Translations under genes and position numbers: made by a program
Assembly: GCA_002943765.1 (NCBI GenBank)
Contig: PQWQ01000001.1
Coordinates: 4,251,501-4,315,500 of the forward strand
Direction of reading: 5' to 3'
Length of the DNA stretch: 64,000 nucleotides
DNA from: Psoroptes ovis
Taxonomy: Eukaryota > Arthropoda > Arachnida > Sarcoptiformes > Psoroptidae
Shown: piece by piece, positions 35,001 to 42,883 of the stretch
Numbering within the stretch: position 1 is the stretch's first letter
How the letters are laid out: the number at the start of each line of letters is the position of its first letter
Notes under the pieces: model-generated
The model's database searches: none
Seen by the model: only the letters and a program-made list of their open reading frames with translations
What the model was told of the DNA's origin: nothing

Positions 35001-37625
35001 CCACAGGCGATTTTTATTCCGACAACTACTAATTGCCAAATAATTAATGGAAGCCATGTCATGGGTCCTAATAATAATGGATCTGCTGCTGGTCCACAAG
35101 GTGTTTTACCAACGAATGGTGGCAACGCTGAATTCAATACCATCCAAATGGTGGCTCCCATTTTAAATTCATCAAATGGTGGCAATCATCGATATAATTT
35201 TGGTTATACCACATCTCCAGCAAATGTTGGACAACCGTATGCGCATCACAATTCATCGTATCAGCCCTCTTATATGAAACCACATGGATCACAATCACAT
35301 CATCGTGGTAATAATGGGGGATATGGAGGGGGTAATGTTAATAATGTTAACATGTCTGGCAGTAGTGGAAAACCATACCGAAGCGGTAACGGATATAATT
35401 CCAATAAATATAATTATCACAGTGGTAATTCTTCATATGGTCAGCATCATCACAATAACTCAATTAATCATCATGATTCCTCCAATTCACATCACGACTA
35501 TAGTGGCCATCATGGGTCAAATCAAAATCATCATCATTCGCATCAACAACATATGTTGCCGCCATCTGCATCAACAGTTGTACAAAGTTCATCAGGCAAT
35601 AATATGACTACACCCACCCTATCATCTTCATCGAATCAAACACATTCAAACATGACTGGAAATTCAATCGATGCGACGATGAACAATAAAATGTCTTCAT
35701 CTACATCCTCATCTAACAAATATTCAGCTGCCAATCATCATCAAACGTCTAAGTCAAATTCATCTATGTCATCAAACTCCTCGTCGTCTTCATCGTCTTC
35801 AAATTATAATAATAAAGTGGTGCAATCAGCAAATAATCATTCAAATGTTGTTAATTCTGAAAACAACAACAATTCAACCTCGACTTCCGTGCCACATCCT
35901 TCTACATCATCTAGCAATTGGAACACTAAAGTATCAAATGCTGAGAAATCTTCAATGTTGAAAGATGCAGAATCACAACAAACCACAACAACATTGACGA
36001 GAAATACGCAAGCAACAATTCCAAATTCTTCTAACCGATCGGTTAATCAACAAGCTGTGATCACTAATAATTTGGGTCAAAGCCCAGTCAATACTTCAAA
36101 TCGAAATCATTTATCAACACATACGAAACAAGTTTATAATACTGTAATCCCACAACATACAGCATCTAATAATTCCACAAGAGCTAGCTCATCCAATCAA
36201 CATTCACCGTATCGATCGAATTCAAGTGCTTCGAAATTTAATGACCGCAATAGTGGTGGCATCCAAAATAGTAATAATGAATCATCGAACACTAGATCTG
36301 ATAAATCATCTCGTTATTCTCGTAACAGCTCTGGCGCTGGAAACTCTGCAAAATCTTATAATAATCGAGGTGGTGGAAGTGCTAATAGCGGTTCTGGAAA
36401 TTCGAATCGAAACATCAGCCATGGTCAATCAAATCAGAATAATAATCATCATCATCAACAATATCATTCAAATTCAGCCACCGAACAGCCATTCAATTTG
36501 ATGGCTAATGCATTTCCACCATTGCCTGGTGTCATATCTGATGATCAACAAACAACTGATATGGCTACCAATGTTCATGAATCGGAATCGACAAATAAAG
36601 ATTCTTCCGATGTAAATGATAGAACAACGCCTAATGTGCCTAATTCATCTATTTCCTCTTCAACATTAGAATCTCATTCAACATCTTCGAAACATCATGA
36701 TAGCATGGCTGATGTAGTCAAAGGCCAATCGGGTGATAATGTATCAATAAATGGTGATCATAATCAATCTTGTCCTCCTCTCACTTCATCATCTGCATCT
36801 AATTCAAATAATAATGCTAATGTTAATTCTTCAACAGTAGCAACTACATTATCATCAACGGCGACAACGACGAGTCTGGGAGCAACAACCATGAATAATC
36901 GATTCAATGCTAATAATAGTAATAATAGTGCTACTAGTCATAATAATCACAATAACATGCATCATAGAAAGCATCAACAACCAACAGTCAACAATGTTAC
37001 AAATGGTGAATCGTCTAAAACGATGAATGGAAATATTGTTGCCAAAGGACCAATCAAGCAATCAAATTTCAATAATAACAACAATAATCAATCGTCCACC
37101 AAAGAAATTGATCAATGTAATGATCAACAACAGCAACATCAATCTACCGTAAAAACATCAAATAATCATAAATCATCGAAAAAAATTATTCAATCACAAA
37201 ATAGTAATGAATCAATTAATAACAATAATAATGTTGATAATCTTACTAATGGATTTTTAGACGGTAATGTTGAACATTCCCAATCGTCGGCAATGAGTAA
37301 ATTGACATATTCACAAATAGCTAAACGTAAACTAGAAAATGCTAATGTTACGGCAACAAATTATAATAATATTCTCATCGATAATGATGCTAATAATAAT
37401 ACAAATGTTTTGAATAATTTATCAATTTCAACAACAGCAACGTCATCAGCGTCTTCATCATCATCGACATTATCATCACCGACAAACAATAATAATAATA
37501 TAAATAACAATAATCGTATGGCCAATAATAATAACAATCCATCTTCCACGACATCGAATAGTAACAATTTGTCATCGAATACGAATAATAATACTTCTCA
37601 AACATTAGTGGTAAATAAATTTTGA
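12368..37625 (+). CDS. LARP4: La-related protein 4-like (LARP4/4B), five coding exons
   Basis: This gene encodes an RNA-binding protein of the LARP4/4B family, which in animals binds poly(A)/AU-rich mRNA and poly(A)-binding protein in the cytoplasm and stabilises mRNAs. Exons read: 12368-12964, 21920-22604, 32305-33762, 33833-34758, 34818-37625. All four junctions have GT..AG borders and compatible phase (0, 1, 1, 0), giving about 2,157 aa. The La motif starts early in exon 4 (GLPYEELFEQLRNQLEYYFS, then NLSKDKYLVSKMD) and continues with LTNDKDLVVEVLRSS. The RRM follows directly (RRILILRDVPKEITREKI to YLREEVKYYP, ending VRIKAKP). That order and wording are those of LARP4, not LARP1 or La. Everything else is low complexity: Gln/His in exon 1, Gln/Ser in exon 2, Asn in exon 3, Asn/Ser/His in exon 5. 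Introns 1 and 3... are unequal: about 9.0 and 9.7 kb for the first two, 70 and 59 bp for the last two. The first intron carries an antisense transposon. The Met at 12368 is the first after an in-frame TGA at 12338-12340; a non-coding upstream exon remains possible. Family call is very secure; joining of exons 1-2 to the La exons rests on splice phase. Confidence 0.88.
12965..15072. other. Intron 1 of LARP4-like gene, 5' part
   Basis: This intronic sequence is made mostly of ATG/GAT/TTA microsatellites: ATTATT arrays at about 13990-14032, TTCATA repeats at about 13825-13856 and poly(A) at 14137-14157. No gene is seen. Confidence 0.6.
13825..14033. repeat. Microsatellite cluster (TTCATA)n and (TTA)n
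   Basis: A short array of TTCATA units is followed about 140 bases later by about a dozen TTA units. Both lie in intron 1 of the LARP4-like gene, in a stretch of wider GAT/AAT repeats. Confidence 0.7.
15073..15412 (+). repeat. Left terminal inverted repeat of the transposon
   Basis: About 340 bases match the reverse complement of 19540-19891 almost base for base, from AAAGGGTA to AAAACTGAAG. Near its inner end lies a perfect 16-base palindrome TGACGTGTACACGTCA (15388-15403), a likely protein-binding site. Confidence 0.92.
15887..17372 (-). CDS. DDE transposase with C-terminal SWIM zinc finger
   Basis: The protein is the cut-and-paste transposase of the surrounding element. Exons run 17372-16823 and 16758-15887. 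The 64-bp intron has borders AAGAG|GTGAAT and TAACAG|GGGATA and keeps frame (phase 1), joining ...LLRRG to DIFVLDRGFRD. The product is about 474 aa. First catalytic Asp is in VIICDGTYLR, the family hallmark G-x-MND appears in GPYYGSMNDAS, second Asp is in VLDRGFRD, and the Glu is in WPVEAVHGIIAQKYK. The C-terminal third holds a SWIM-type CxCx(n)CxH finger (HYCTC ... GSCSH). All three acidic residues and the finger are intact, so the enzyme could be active. The N-terminal Met at 17372 may not be the true start: an upstream exon (17403-18245) is adjacent, but the best splice pair there does not keep frame. Confidence 0.87.
17403..18245 (-). CDS. Zinc-finger ORF of the transposon (DNA-binding candidate)
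   Basis: This 280-aa ORF lies 30 bp upstream of the transposase. Near its N-terminus it has a paired-Cys module (CAVCKKFL ... CFSCC), like a treble-clef or THAP/ZAD-style finger. Then come three 9-residue repeats (ATELSDPEP) in a Ser/Pro/Glu linker, then a second Cys/His cluster (CSATHAQCFICG ... RCCPAH). This layout fits a DNA-binding head of a transposase. A donor-like CTG|GTAATT (GT at 17444-17443) and an acceptor ATCAAG| (17382-17381) bracket a 63-bp candidate intron. Using them leaves the downstream frame off by one and runs into a stop. Either the two proteins are separate, or this copy carries an indel. The last about 15 residues are probably intron readthrough. Confidence 0.7.
   Translation of the reverse strand: MSDQKKQSIYQLRCAVCKKFLRHKYNKCVKEEEYIEKIRIALNKTVNINDYVCFSCCSKVSKILCLRRKRESQTSTSSDPEPSTSRPATELSDPEPATELSDPEPATELSDPEPSTSRSAIASISSTPYHCESDYSSPIKSQSSRTSEESYTCEEIERDDNMIEVPHPRCSATHAQCFICGSKTNFVTVPFEARLQVFKLRKMIIPKGNRCCPAHLFRKLFYEDDVDLIEIHQLSTLIENQDYFELLNGLNEKKANVSTIKIYMILLVIIIIRLCSMLNI
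17905..17985 (-). repeat. Three 27-bp tandem repeats inside the zinc-finger ORF
   Basis: Units starting at 17905, 17932 and 17959 differ by one base and encode ATELSDPEP three times. A partial related unit precedes and follows. The number of copies is likely to vary between elements. Confidence 0.85.
18600..19420. repeat. Imperfect ~230-bp inverted repeat inside the transposon
   Basis: The left arm (about 18640-18865) pairs with the reverse complement of the right arm (about 19160-19405). The best match is the inner 50 bases: GCTATTAGGCCAGCATCAAG and CGTCTCCATGGGC on the left versus the inverse of GCCCATGGAGACG and CTTTGATGCCGGCCTAATAGC on the right. The outer parts are more diverged but keep GGTCAAAGAAAA and GTGCCAGATGG. 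The loop is about 300 bp. It could be a nested non-autonomous element or a subterminal transposase-binding region. Confidence 0.65.
18622..18801 (+). other. 59-codon open frame in the transposon 5' region
   Basis: A + strand frame begins MSRNKMDKEKIEPVPDGI and has ordinary, mixed amino-acid composition, unlike the low-complexity frames common here. It overlaps the left arm of the internal inverted repeat and runs opposite to the transposase. No family is recognised. It may be a remnant of another coding sequence rather than a gene. Confidence 0.25.
19540..19891 (-). repeat. Right terminal inverted repeat of the transposon
   Basis: This is the inverted partner of 15073-15412. It includes the same 16-base palindrome at 19549-19564. 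It has a small insertion near the outer end (GATAGAGTCATT-like on the minus strand) that is absent from the left repeat. The few mismatches between arms suggest a fairly recent or recently homogenised element. Confidence 0.92.
19892..21919. other. Intron 1 of LARP4-like gene, 3' part
   Basis: This is AT-rich intronic sequence with GAT/ATC microsatellites. It ends in a clear polypyrimidine tract and acceptor (TTCCATTTTTTCAG|GTG at 21919/21920). No gene is seen. Confidence 0.65.
21920..22604 (+). CDS. LARP4: LARP4-like gene, coding exon 2
   Basis: It begins VKSGAKSINGNLIIP directly after the acceptor, followed by Gln-rich, Pro-rich and Ser-rich tracts and a basic stretch (KLLKNHKLLSLK). It ends at TTGAAAG|GTATGT in phase 1, matching the phase of the acceptor at 32305. 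The GTG at 21920 is Val inside the protein, not a start codon. Confidence 0.7.
22605..32304. other. Intron 2 of LARP4-like gene, ~9.7 kb
   Basis: This is very AT-rich sequence with CAA, GTT, ATT and AT microsatellites (for example ATT arrays at about 28770-28800 and GTGG repeats at 23655-23680) and many A or T runs. A perfect 14-base palindrome GCGTATCGATACGC sits at 28496-28509. I find no exon-like frame or nested gene. Confidence 0.6.
28496..28509. other. Perfect 14-bp palindrome GCGTATCGATACGC
   Basis: This self-complementary sequence includes ATCGAT and is followed by CGGCGGC, a GC-rich spot in an otherwise AT-rich intron. A similar ATCGATACG occurs at about 4884. It may be a protein-binding site or part of an old repeat. 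Confidence 0.4.
32305..33762 (+). CDS. LARP4: LARP4-like gene, coding exon 3
   Basis: It reads in phase 1 from TCAATTAG| (32304) as ESLSKNN... and continues 486 codons to GACGGTG|GTAAGT. Composition is extreme: long Asn tracts from AAT runs, plus Asp, Ile, Lys and Ser, with only short islands such as AAKKRRKDISAITS (a basic, NLS-like patch). No folded domain is evident. Confidence 0.75.
33833..34758 (+). CDS. LARP4: LARP4-like gene, coding exon 4 (La motif + RRM)
   Basis: This exon carries the conserved RNA-binding La module. The La motif runs from about 33908 to 34140 and the RRM-like domain from about 34150 to 34400. Then comes a Pro/Ser/Val/Ala-rich linker ending ...PYNVPTLPR. Splice borders are TGCATTAG|ACGATG and CCAAGA|GTGAGT. 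The domain pair is the strongest homology signal in the gene. Confidence 0.95.
34818..37625 (+). CDS. LARP4: LARP4-like gene, coding exon 5 (C-terminal)
   Basis: It starts VYQPPFYAAPIMTSIPNAYD after TATCTAG| and runs 935 codons to TGA at 37623-37625. It is Ser/Asn/His/Gly-rich and probably disordered. Two short conserved-looking islands stand out: QPFNLMANAFPPLPG (36486-36530), which fits the PABP-binding PAM2 pattern, and MSKLTYSQIAKRKLE (about 37293-37337). The last codons overlap a donor-like GTG|GTAAATAA, so an alternative 3' exon cannot be excluded, but none is visible. Confidence 0.88.
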   Translation, partial: VYQPPFYAAPIMTSIPNAYDLSTVFVANGLAPHYTPTSNVAINGSAAGHSGGPTPPPSVCIPQAIFIPTTTNCQIINGSHVMGPNNNGSAAGPQGVLPTNGGNAEFNTIQMVAPILNSSNGGNHRYNFGYTTSPANVGQPYAHHNSSYQPSYMKPHGSQSHHRGNNGGYGGGNVNNVNMSGSSGKPYRSGNGYNSNKYNYHSGNSSYGQHHHNNSINHHDSSNSHHDYSGHHGSNQNHHHSHQQHMLPPSASTVVQSSSGNNMTTPTLSSSSNQTHSNMTGNSIDATMNNKMSSSTSSSNKYSAANHHQTSKSNSSMSSNSSSSSSSSNYNNKVVQSANNHSNVVNSENNNNSTSTSVPHPSTSSSNWNTKVSNAEKSSMLKDAESQQTTTTLTRNTQATIPNSSNRSVNQQAVITNNLGQSPVNTSNRNHLSTHTKQVYNTVIPQHTASNNSTRASSSNQHSPYRSNSSASKFNDRNSGGIQNSNNESSNTRSDKSSRYSRNSSGAGNSAKSYNNRGGGSANSGSGNSNRNISHGQSNQNNNHHHQQYHSNSATEQPFNLMANAFPPLPGVISDDQQTTDMATNVHESESTNKDSSDVNDRTTPNVPNSSISSSTLESHSTSSKHHDSMADVVKGQSGDNVSINGDHNQSCPPLTSSSASNSNNNANVNSSTVATTLSSTATTTSLGATTMNNRFNANNSNNSATSHNNHNNMHHRKHQQPTVNNVTNGESSKTMNGNIVAKGPIKQSNFNNNNNNQSSTKEIDQCNDQQQQHQSTVKTSNNHKSSKKIIQSQNSNESINNNNNVDNLTNGFLDGNVEHSQSSAMSKLTYSQIAKRKLENANVTATNYNNILIDNDANNNTNVLNNLSISTTATSSASSSSSTLSSPTNNNNNINNNNRMANNNNNPSSTTSNSNNLSSNTNNNTSQTLVVNKF

Positions 37626-40600
37626 TTTACTATCATTTATATTGAAGATTAATTTTACTTTTTTTCCATATTAATGCAGAAATAATCGGTAGACGATGGA
37701 TATGATTGAATTGTAATTATTGAAAACTTTTTGTCATTGAATAGATCTCCAAAAGATTTTGTTGCTGTTGTTATTGTTGTTTTATTTTTTGTTTGTGAAT
37801 ATTTTTTGTTTTGAAAATTATACGAAAATTCAAACACATTAATGATCATACAAAAAGATGATGAAATGATTGTTCATTTCAAATATTCATCAAATTTGAA
37901 TCAACTAACGAATAGGGAGAGATAAAGAAAAACACGTCTTTACTCAATTTTTTCTTGATCAATTCAATTCGACAATGAAAAATTGATTTAGTGTGCTGTG
38001 TATGAATGTGTGTGTACATTAAAATTTTGTCAACATTTATATATGTGAAATGATTGATATATTTGCAGCTTTTAAATGGCTACAATTTTTTGTTTTGTTT
38101 TCAATTTGTTACAGATATAAAATTGTGATCATCTTATCATTATATTTATAAAATGTAATGTAATAATAATATCTATCAATTCTCATTTCTATCAACATAT
38201 ATTTTATTTTATTAATGTTTTATTAATTTTTGTTCCAAATTTTAAAGTGTGATCATAATTTTGTTTTTTTTTTTTTCATTTAATCGTCAATAAACAAAAC
38301 ACTGACACAATTGACCATTGAAAAAAAACACAAATACACATTCATTTTTTTTTCTAAAAACAAAACAAAAAATCAAAAAAAAAAAAAAAAAAAAAAAATG
38401 TTAATGGGTTAATCATTCAATCAAATTCAATCAATATTTTCTATCTGTTATTTTATACAATGTATATGCGTGTTGAATGCATGTTTGTAGTGTTTGTATG
38501 TATGTATGTTTGATGTTTGTGTGTGTTAAAATAATTTCCTATCTTATTCGAAATTTTATCTAATTTTCAAAATTTGTCGCCAAAACCTACACTGACAATT
38601 AATTTGTTTACAAAAGCACAGCCAGTATCAGAAGCAGCTATACCGATAGATATATGTATTAGATTGTAAAATTGTTTCAATCCAGAAAAAAATTCCGTTA
38701 ATTCATAGGTTTTTCAAAATTTAAACAAAATACATGCCTACACACACTGACTGAGCTAAAACAAAATTGATTTACATGCAATTTGTACATCCCTTCTTGC
38801 ATATACACACAATGTATTCTATCGATTGAATTGAGAATTGATTAGTGTTTGTTATTTTTTATTTATTTATTTCTATTTTTTTCTCAGAAGATTTATCGAA
38901 AAAAAATCAAAAAAATACAAAAAAAAAAAAAAAAATAATATCACATAATTTACATTGAAAATTGTACTAAATATTTTATAAATACAAAATGTTATGCTAT
39001 TTCGAATATTTATTATTATTATTATTATTATTATTAATATTATTGTTAATTAATGAATTTAATTAATCAATTTGATTACAATTAATTAATTATTATATCA
39101 TTTTTTTTCTTTCTTCTCATCTTTTTATGATTATCATTGTATCATCAATCAATCAAATATATTTTTGTTCAAGTTTTCACATGAATCATAAATAATATGA
39201 ATCATATTGTATTCTATTTGAAAATTTTGAATTTAAATTCATTTTTAATTTTAAATTTTTTTTTTTTGATTCATATATTTTTGTCTTTGAATAACAAATA
39301 CAAACATACACACACACACACACACACACATACATGTCAACATATACCCCTTTATATATAAATGAAAAAATATTTTAATTTATAATGACATATATTTCTA
39401 TTTATGAATATATATGAATATATGAATGTGAAGAAATATATCCAAAAAAAAAGCAAAAAAAAAATTTATAAAAAATCAGATTTTTTTTGTCATACAAATA
39501 CAAATACACATAATAAATATATATTTATATGTAAATTTTCAAATTTTTTTTATATATATATTTATATGAATATTTTTCTCTTCTCATCATCATCTTGATC
39601 TATTCAACCATTTTCTGTTTGTTTAATTTCTGTTTTTTTTCTTCTTTATGATTGTTTTATTTTTATTATTATTTTTTTTTTTCATTAATCTTCAATTAAT
39701 TTGTTTTTTTTTCATCATTTTTTTCTCTATTTTTCCTTCTTGTTTATTGAATTTGAAATAATTTTGTTGAATTTTTCTGAATTTGAACAATACACACATT
39801 TACATATAATCAAATCAAATTTTATTCACATCAATTACATCACACATACACCGAATACAGATATAATTTATCCAAATACAGATGCAGTTGATACCGAAAT
39901 CAGAACTAAAAACAGTGAAAAAATGGAAAAATTTCAATTTTAAATTATTTTTTAACAAAACAAAAAAAATTTCAAAAATTTGAAAAAAACAAACAAACAC
40001 CCACACCTACACAGCAGGTTTATTTTTTTGGATTTTCCACCCAGTTGGAAATTTTGCATCATTCAACGGCATCCACCGGTAGCCGTTTCATGGCAAAATT
40101 ACTGGCGCTTGTATGGCACCAGCCGAATGTAAATAAAATTGACAATAATACCACACAATACATACATAAACTACTAATTGAAAATTAATTGAAAAAACTA
40201 AAAAAAAAAAATTCAAAAAAAAACTTGACTAAAAACATTGTGACATTTGATTTGAAATCAGTTATTTTTTCTGTCTCTCTTTCTATTCATTATTTTTCTA
40301 AAAAAAAAATAATATTAATTTTAACTTATCACGATCAACATACATATAAATGAATATATGAACATTATTTTTTATTATTTACCATACATAATATGTACAC
40401 ACACATATTAATAATGATGTAAGATGTTGAAAAAACAAAATAATTCATTTTCATTGTGTTTTCATTTCATCATTTCATTATTCATTTTTTTTTCATAATT
40501 AATTTTCTATTCAAATTTTCATTCGAAAAAAAAAAATTGTAAAACATGATTCAACAAGCAAAAACAATTTTTGGAAAAACAAATTTGACATATGACACTC

Positions 40601-40981
40601 ATGATTTACAAAATGAAATGAATTTACTAAAAAAGATAAATCAATCTATGAATCAATTAATCAATCAATCGATTGATTGATTGATTTTAAAAAAAATTTT
40701 TTCAAACAAAAATTGTAATTTGTAATCACTTTAATAATAATAATTGATGACAGACAAACAAAGAAAAAAAAAATTTAATGAAAACAAACAAACAAATGAA
40801 TGATTGAATAAACAAAAGAAAATTACAATTAAAATTGAAAAACAAAATAATAAAAATAAAAACAAAAAAAATTTGAAAAATAAAATTTTTAAAAATTCCA
40901 TTTTAAAAATCAAAACAAATTTAATTTTGATTTGATTCAAGTTGATTTTATCACGATTTTTCCGATCGAATTGATTCGAAA
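37626..40981. other. LARP4 3' region and low-complexity spacer
   Basis: No gene is supported here. The stretch has candidate poly(A) signals (AATAAA at 38289-38294), poly(A) tracts (38375-38398, 38919-38935), ATT arrays (about 39008-39036) and a CA repeat (39308-39333). A small GC-richer patch at 40015-40130 contains an imperfect hairpin CTGGCGC...GGCACCAG. Confidence 0.6.
39308..39333. repeat. (CA)n microsatellite
   Basis: About 13 uninterrupted CA units lie between the LARP4-like gene and the trypsin-fold gene. Confidence 0.85.
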
Positions 40982-41705
40982 ATGCAAGATTTCATTGTGT
41001 CGATATTGCAATCAAACACATTGTTATCAATGATCGTTGATTCATTTGAAAATAATTATTCACATCAATGTTTTGGTTCAATTATTGATCATGATTGGAC
41101 ATTGACTGTTGCCCATTGTATTTATAATGTAAATAATGGAGATTTGTTAGTATCAAAACATCATAAAAATGATCGATATTATGCATCAATTAAAATGAAA
41201 TTTATTCATCCAAAATTTGATCCAAATACATTGGATAATGATATTGGTTTGTTGAAAACAAACATTTCTTTCCGTTATTTCGGCGATGATGTCTTGAATT
41301 TGCCAGGCAAATTTACGGGACATTCAAAATCAATGAATGATCAAATATCATTGGATGATTGTGGGCGATTATATTATGAACAACAATCATTTCATATACC
41401 TCCAAATGTTTTATGTTTTTATCATCATCAAGATGACCGAATTCAATATGTGAGATGAATGTTTACATCTGAATGGCTTATTAATGTTTATGTTTTTTTC
41501 ATTGAAAAATTCTTATTCAAAGGGCGATTCTGGTTATCCATTATTTCGTCAAATAACTAAGCACAGGTATGAGATAATAGGTATGGTTTCATTTGGTCAA
41601 CTCTATGATTATGATTTGGACAACAACACGATATTACCGATAGTTTACACAGATGTGTTCGAATATCGTCAATGGATCATGTCAATAATAAATAATGATA
41701 TTTGA
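40982..41705 (+). CDS. Trypsin-fold serine protease homologue without secretion/activation N-terminus
   Basis: The exons are 40982-41449 and 41523-41705, joined in phase 0 across a 73-bp intron (CAATAT|GTGAGA, ATTCAAAG|GGCGAT), giving about 216 aa. The S1A catalytic triad is present: His in TVAHC, Asp in DNDIGLLK, Ser in GDSGYP. Disulfide 42-58 (HQCFGS / AHC) and 168-182 (LDDCG / VLCF) are kept. Three things are abnormal. There is no signal peptide and no activation site with mature N-terminus (IVGG-like); an in-frame TGA at 40943-40945 with no AG acceptor before the Met rules out an upstream exon. Both Cys of the 191-220 pair are missing. GDSGGP is GDSGYP, with Arg near the usual specificity position 189. 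Mites have many secreted trypsin-like proteins; this copy is more likely an inactive homologue or decaying copy than a digestive protease. Confidence 0.83.
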
Positions 41706-41847
41706 TAAGTAAATAACGGTCAAATCACATGCTCATATTTTGACATTGTTAAAAAAAAGAATAATTTAATACTTAAAAGTGAAAATTACAGAAAAATTTG
41801 ATACGGACATTATAAAAGATCAGATTAATAATAATAATAGTTTTTTA

Positions 41848-42693
41848 TCACATAATTTTAAATGAATTAATAAACATATAACGAGATGTAGATGCATAAA
41901 ACAGTCGGCGAAACCAAACCATTTGACTACGATATTTACGTAATGAATGAACGATGACAAGATAATCTTTTAATGAATTAATCATCGATACATTCCAATT
42001 GCTATTGAATAATGAATGTAATAATGTGAAAATTATATCGAATACAGCTAAATATTTTCTCAACAATAGTACGGTTGTTAATAAATGAATTTCAGTGATT
42101 TTTAATGAATTTTTCAATTCATTTTCATATTTTTTTAGCGTTCGATAGATTGCTATGTGATTCGGATGTCCACTAATACCATATTGATCAAATGTTATTA
42201 TTTTCGTAATGTTTTTCTGTTGACAATAATCATTGATTAAACGCCATACATGATCAACGTTCCAATCTATTGATGGTGAATCAATAATTTCTGAATTTTC
42301 AATGATTTTCCATTCGAAAAAATCTTCACATGATAGCGTTGAAATATCTTCAACAATTAATGAATTTTTCAATATCATACGAAATAATTCATTTAAGGCA
42401 TTATTCAATTCATTAATTCTCTTTTCACCATCACCATTGTAATTACCATTACAAAGACATAATAAATAAATTTTTGTAATTTGATTTTTTTCAATTCGAT
42501 CTATGTTTTGATAATAATTTTCAATTCTTGCTCTTAGTTCATTCAATAAAGTTGGACCAAAAAACATGAATTCATCATCAGGATGTGCAATTATAAACAA
42601 TACATTATGATTGATTGATATTTTTTTAATGTTTCGTTTCAAAATAAACCAAGAAATAATGAAAATTATTGAAAATAATAAAAATGATAACAT
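41848..42693 (-). CDS. PIGL: N-acetylglucosaminyl-phosphatidylinositol de-N-acetylase (PIG-L)
   Basis: The enzyme deacetylates GlcNAc-PI in the second step of GPI-anchor synthesis, at the cytoplasmic face of the ER. The single-exon, 281-aa protein is slightly longer than the usual about 250. A hydrophobic N-terminal anchor covers residues 2-18 (LSFLLFSIIFIISWFIL). The zinc-binding signature AHPDDEFMFFGP begins about residue 36. The second motif ISGHPNHIAIYR, with the zinc-ligand His, is near residue 173. CLCNGNYNGDGE matches the family's LSxGN/GxGxxR segment. The gene is divergent from the TPR/CCCH gene across 190 bp and convergent with the trypsin-fold gene. Confidence 0.94.
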   Translation of the reverse strand: MLSFLLFSIIFIISWFILKRNIKKISINHNVLFIIAHPDDEFMFFGPTLLNELRARIENYYQNIDRIEKNQITKIYLLCLCNGNYNGDGEKRINELNNALNELFRMILKNSLIVEDISTLSCEDFFEWKIIENSEIIDSPSIDWNVDHVWRLINDYCQQKNITKIITFDQYGISGHPNHIAIYRTLKKYENELKNSLKITEIHLLTTVLLLRKYLAVFDIIFTLLHSLFNSNWNVSMINSLKDYLVIVHSLRKYRSQMVWFRRLFYASTSRYMFINSFKIM

Positions 42694-42883
42694 TTTTATT
42701 TATTTTGAAATATGATTTTTAATCGTATGAAGAATTCAGTGAATGAATGAAAAAATTTTGTTTACATCATCGATTGGTTCATTAATCGAACGATAGATGG
42801 CGCTCATTTTTGAGTTCAAAATGTAATTTTCCCCTTTTCACTATCAAATATAAATTGGTCAAAAATCATTTTCACAATTAATA
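42694..42883. promoter_or_regulatory. Shared divergent promoter, PIG-L / TPR-CCCH gene
   Basis: Only 190 bp separate the two start codons, so one short region must serve both genes. It contains TAGATGGCGCT (42794-42804), which resembles CTCF- and YY1/Pho-type sites, and CTATCAAATATAAATTGG close to the + gene, which has a TATA-like core. Confidence 0.6.

Noticed and set aside
37612..37625. Donor-like GTG|GTAAATAA at the end of LARP4 exon 5
   Set aside because: No downstream exon with compatible phase and sensible sequence was found, so the TGA at 37623-37625 is taken as the end.
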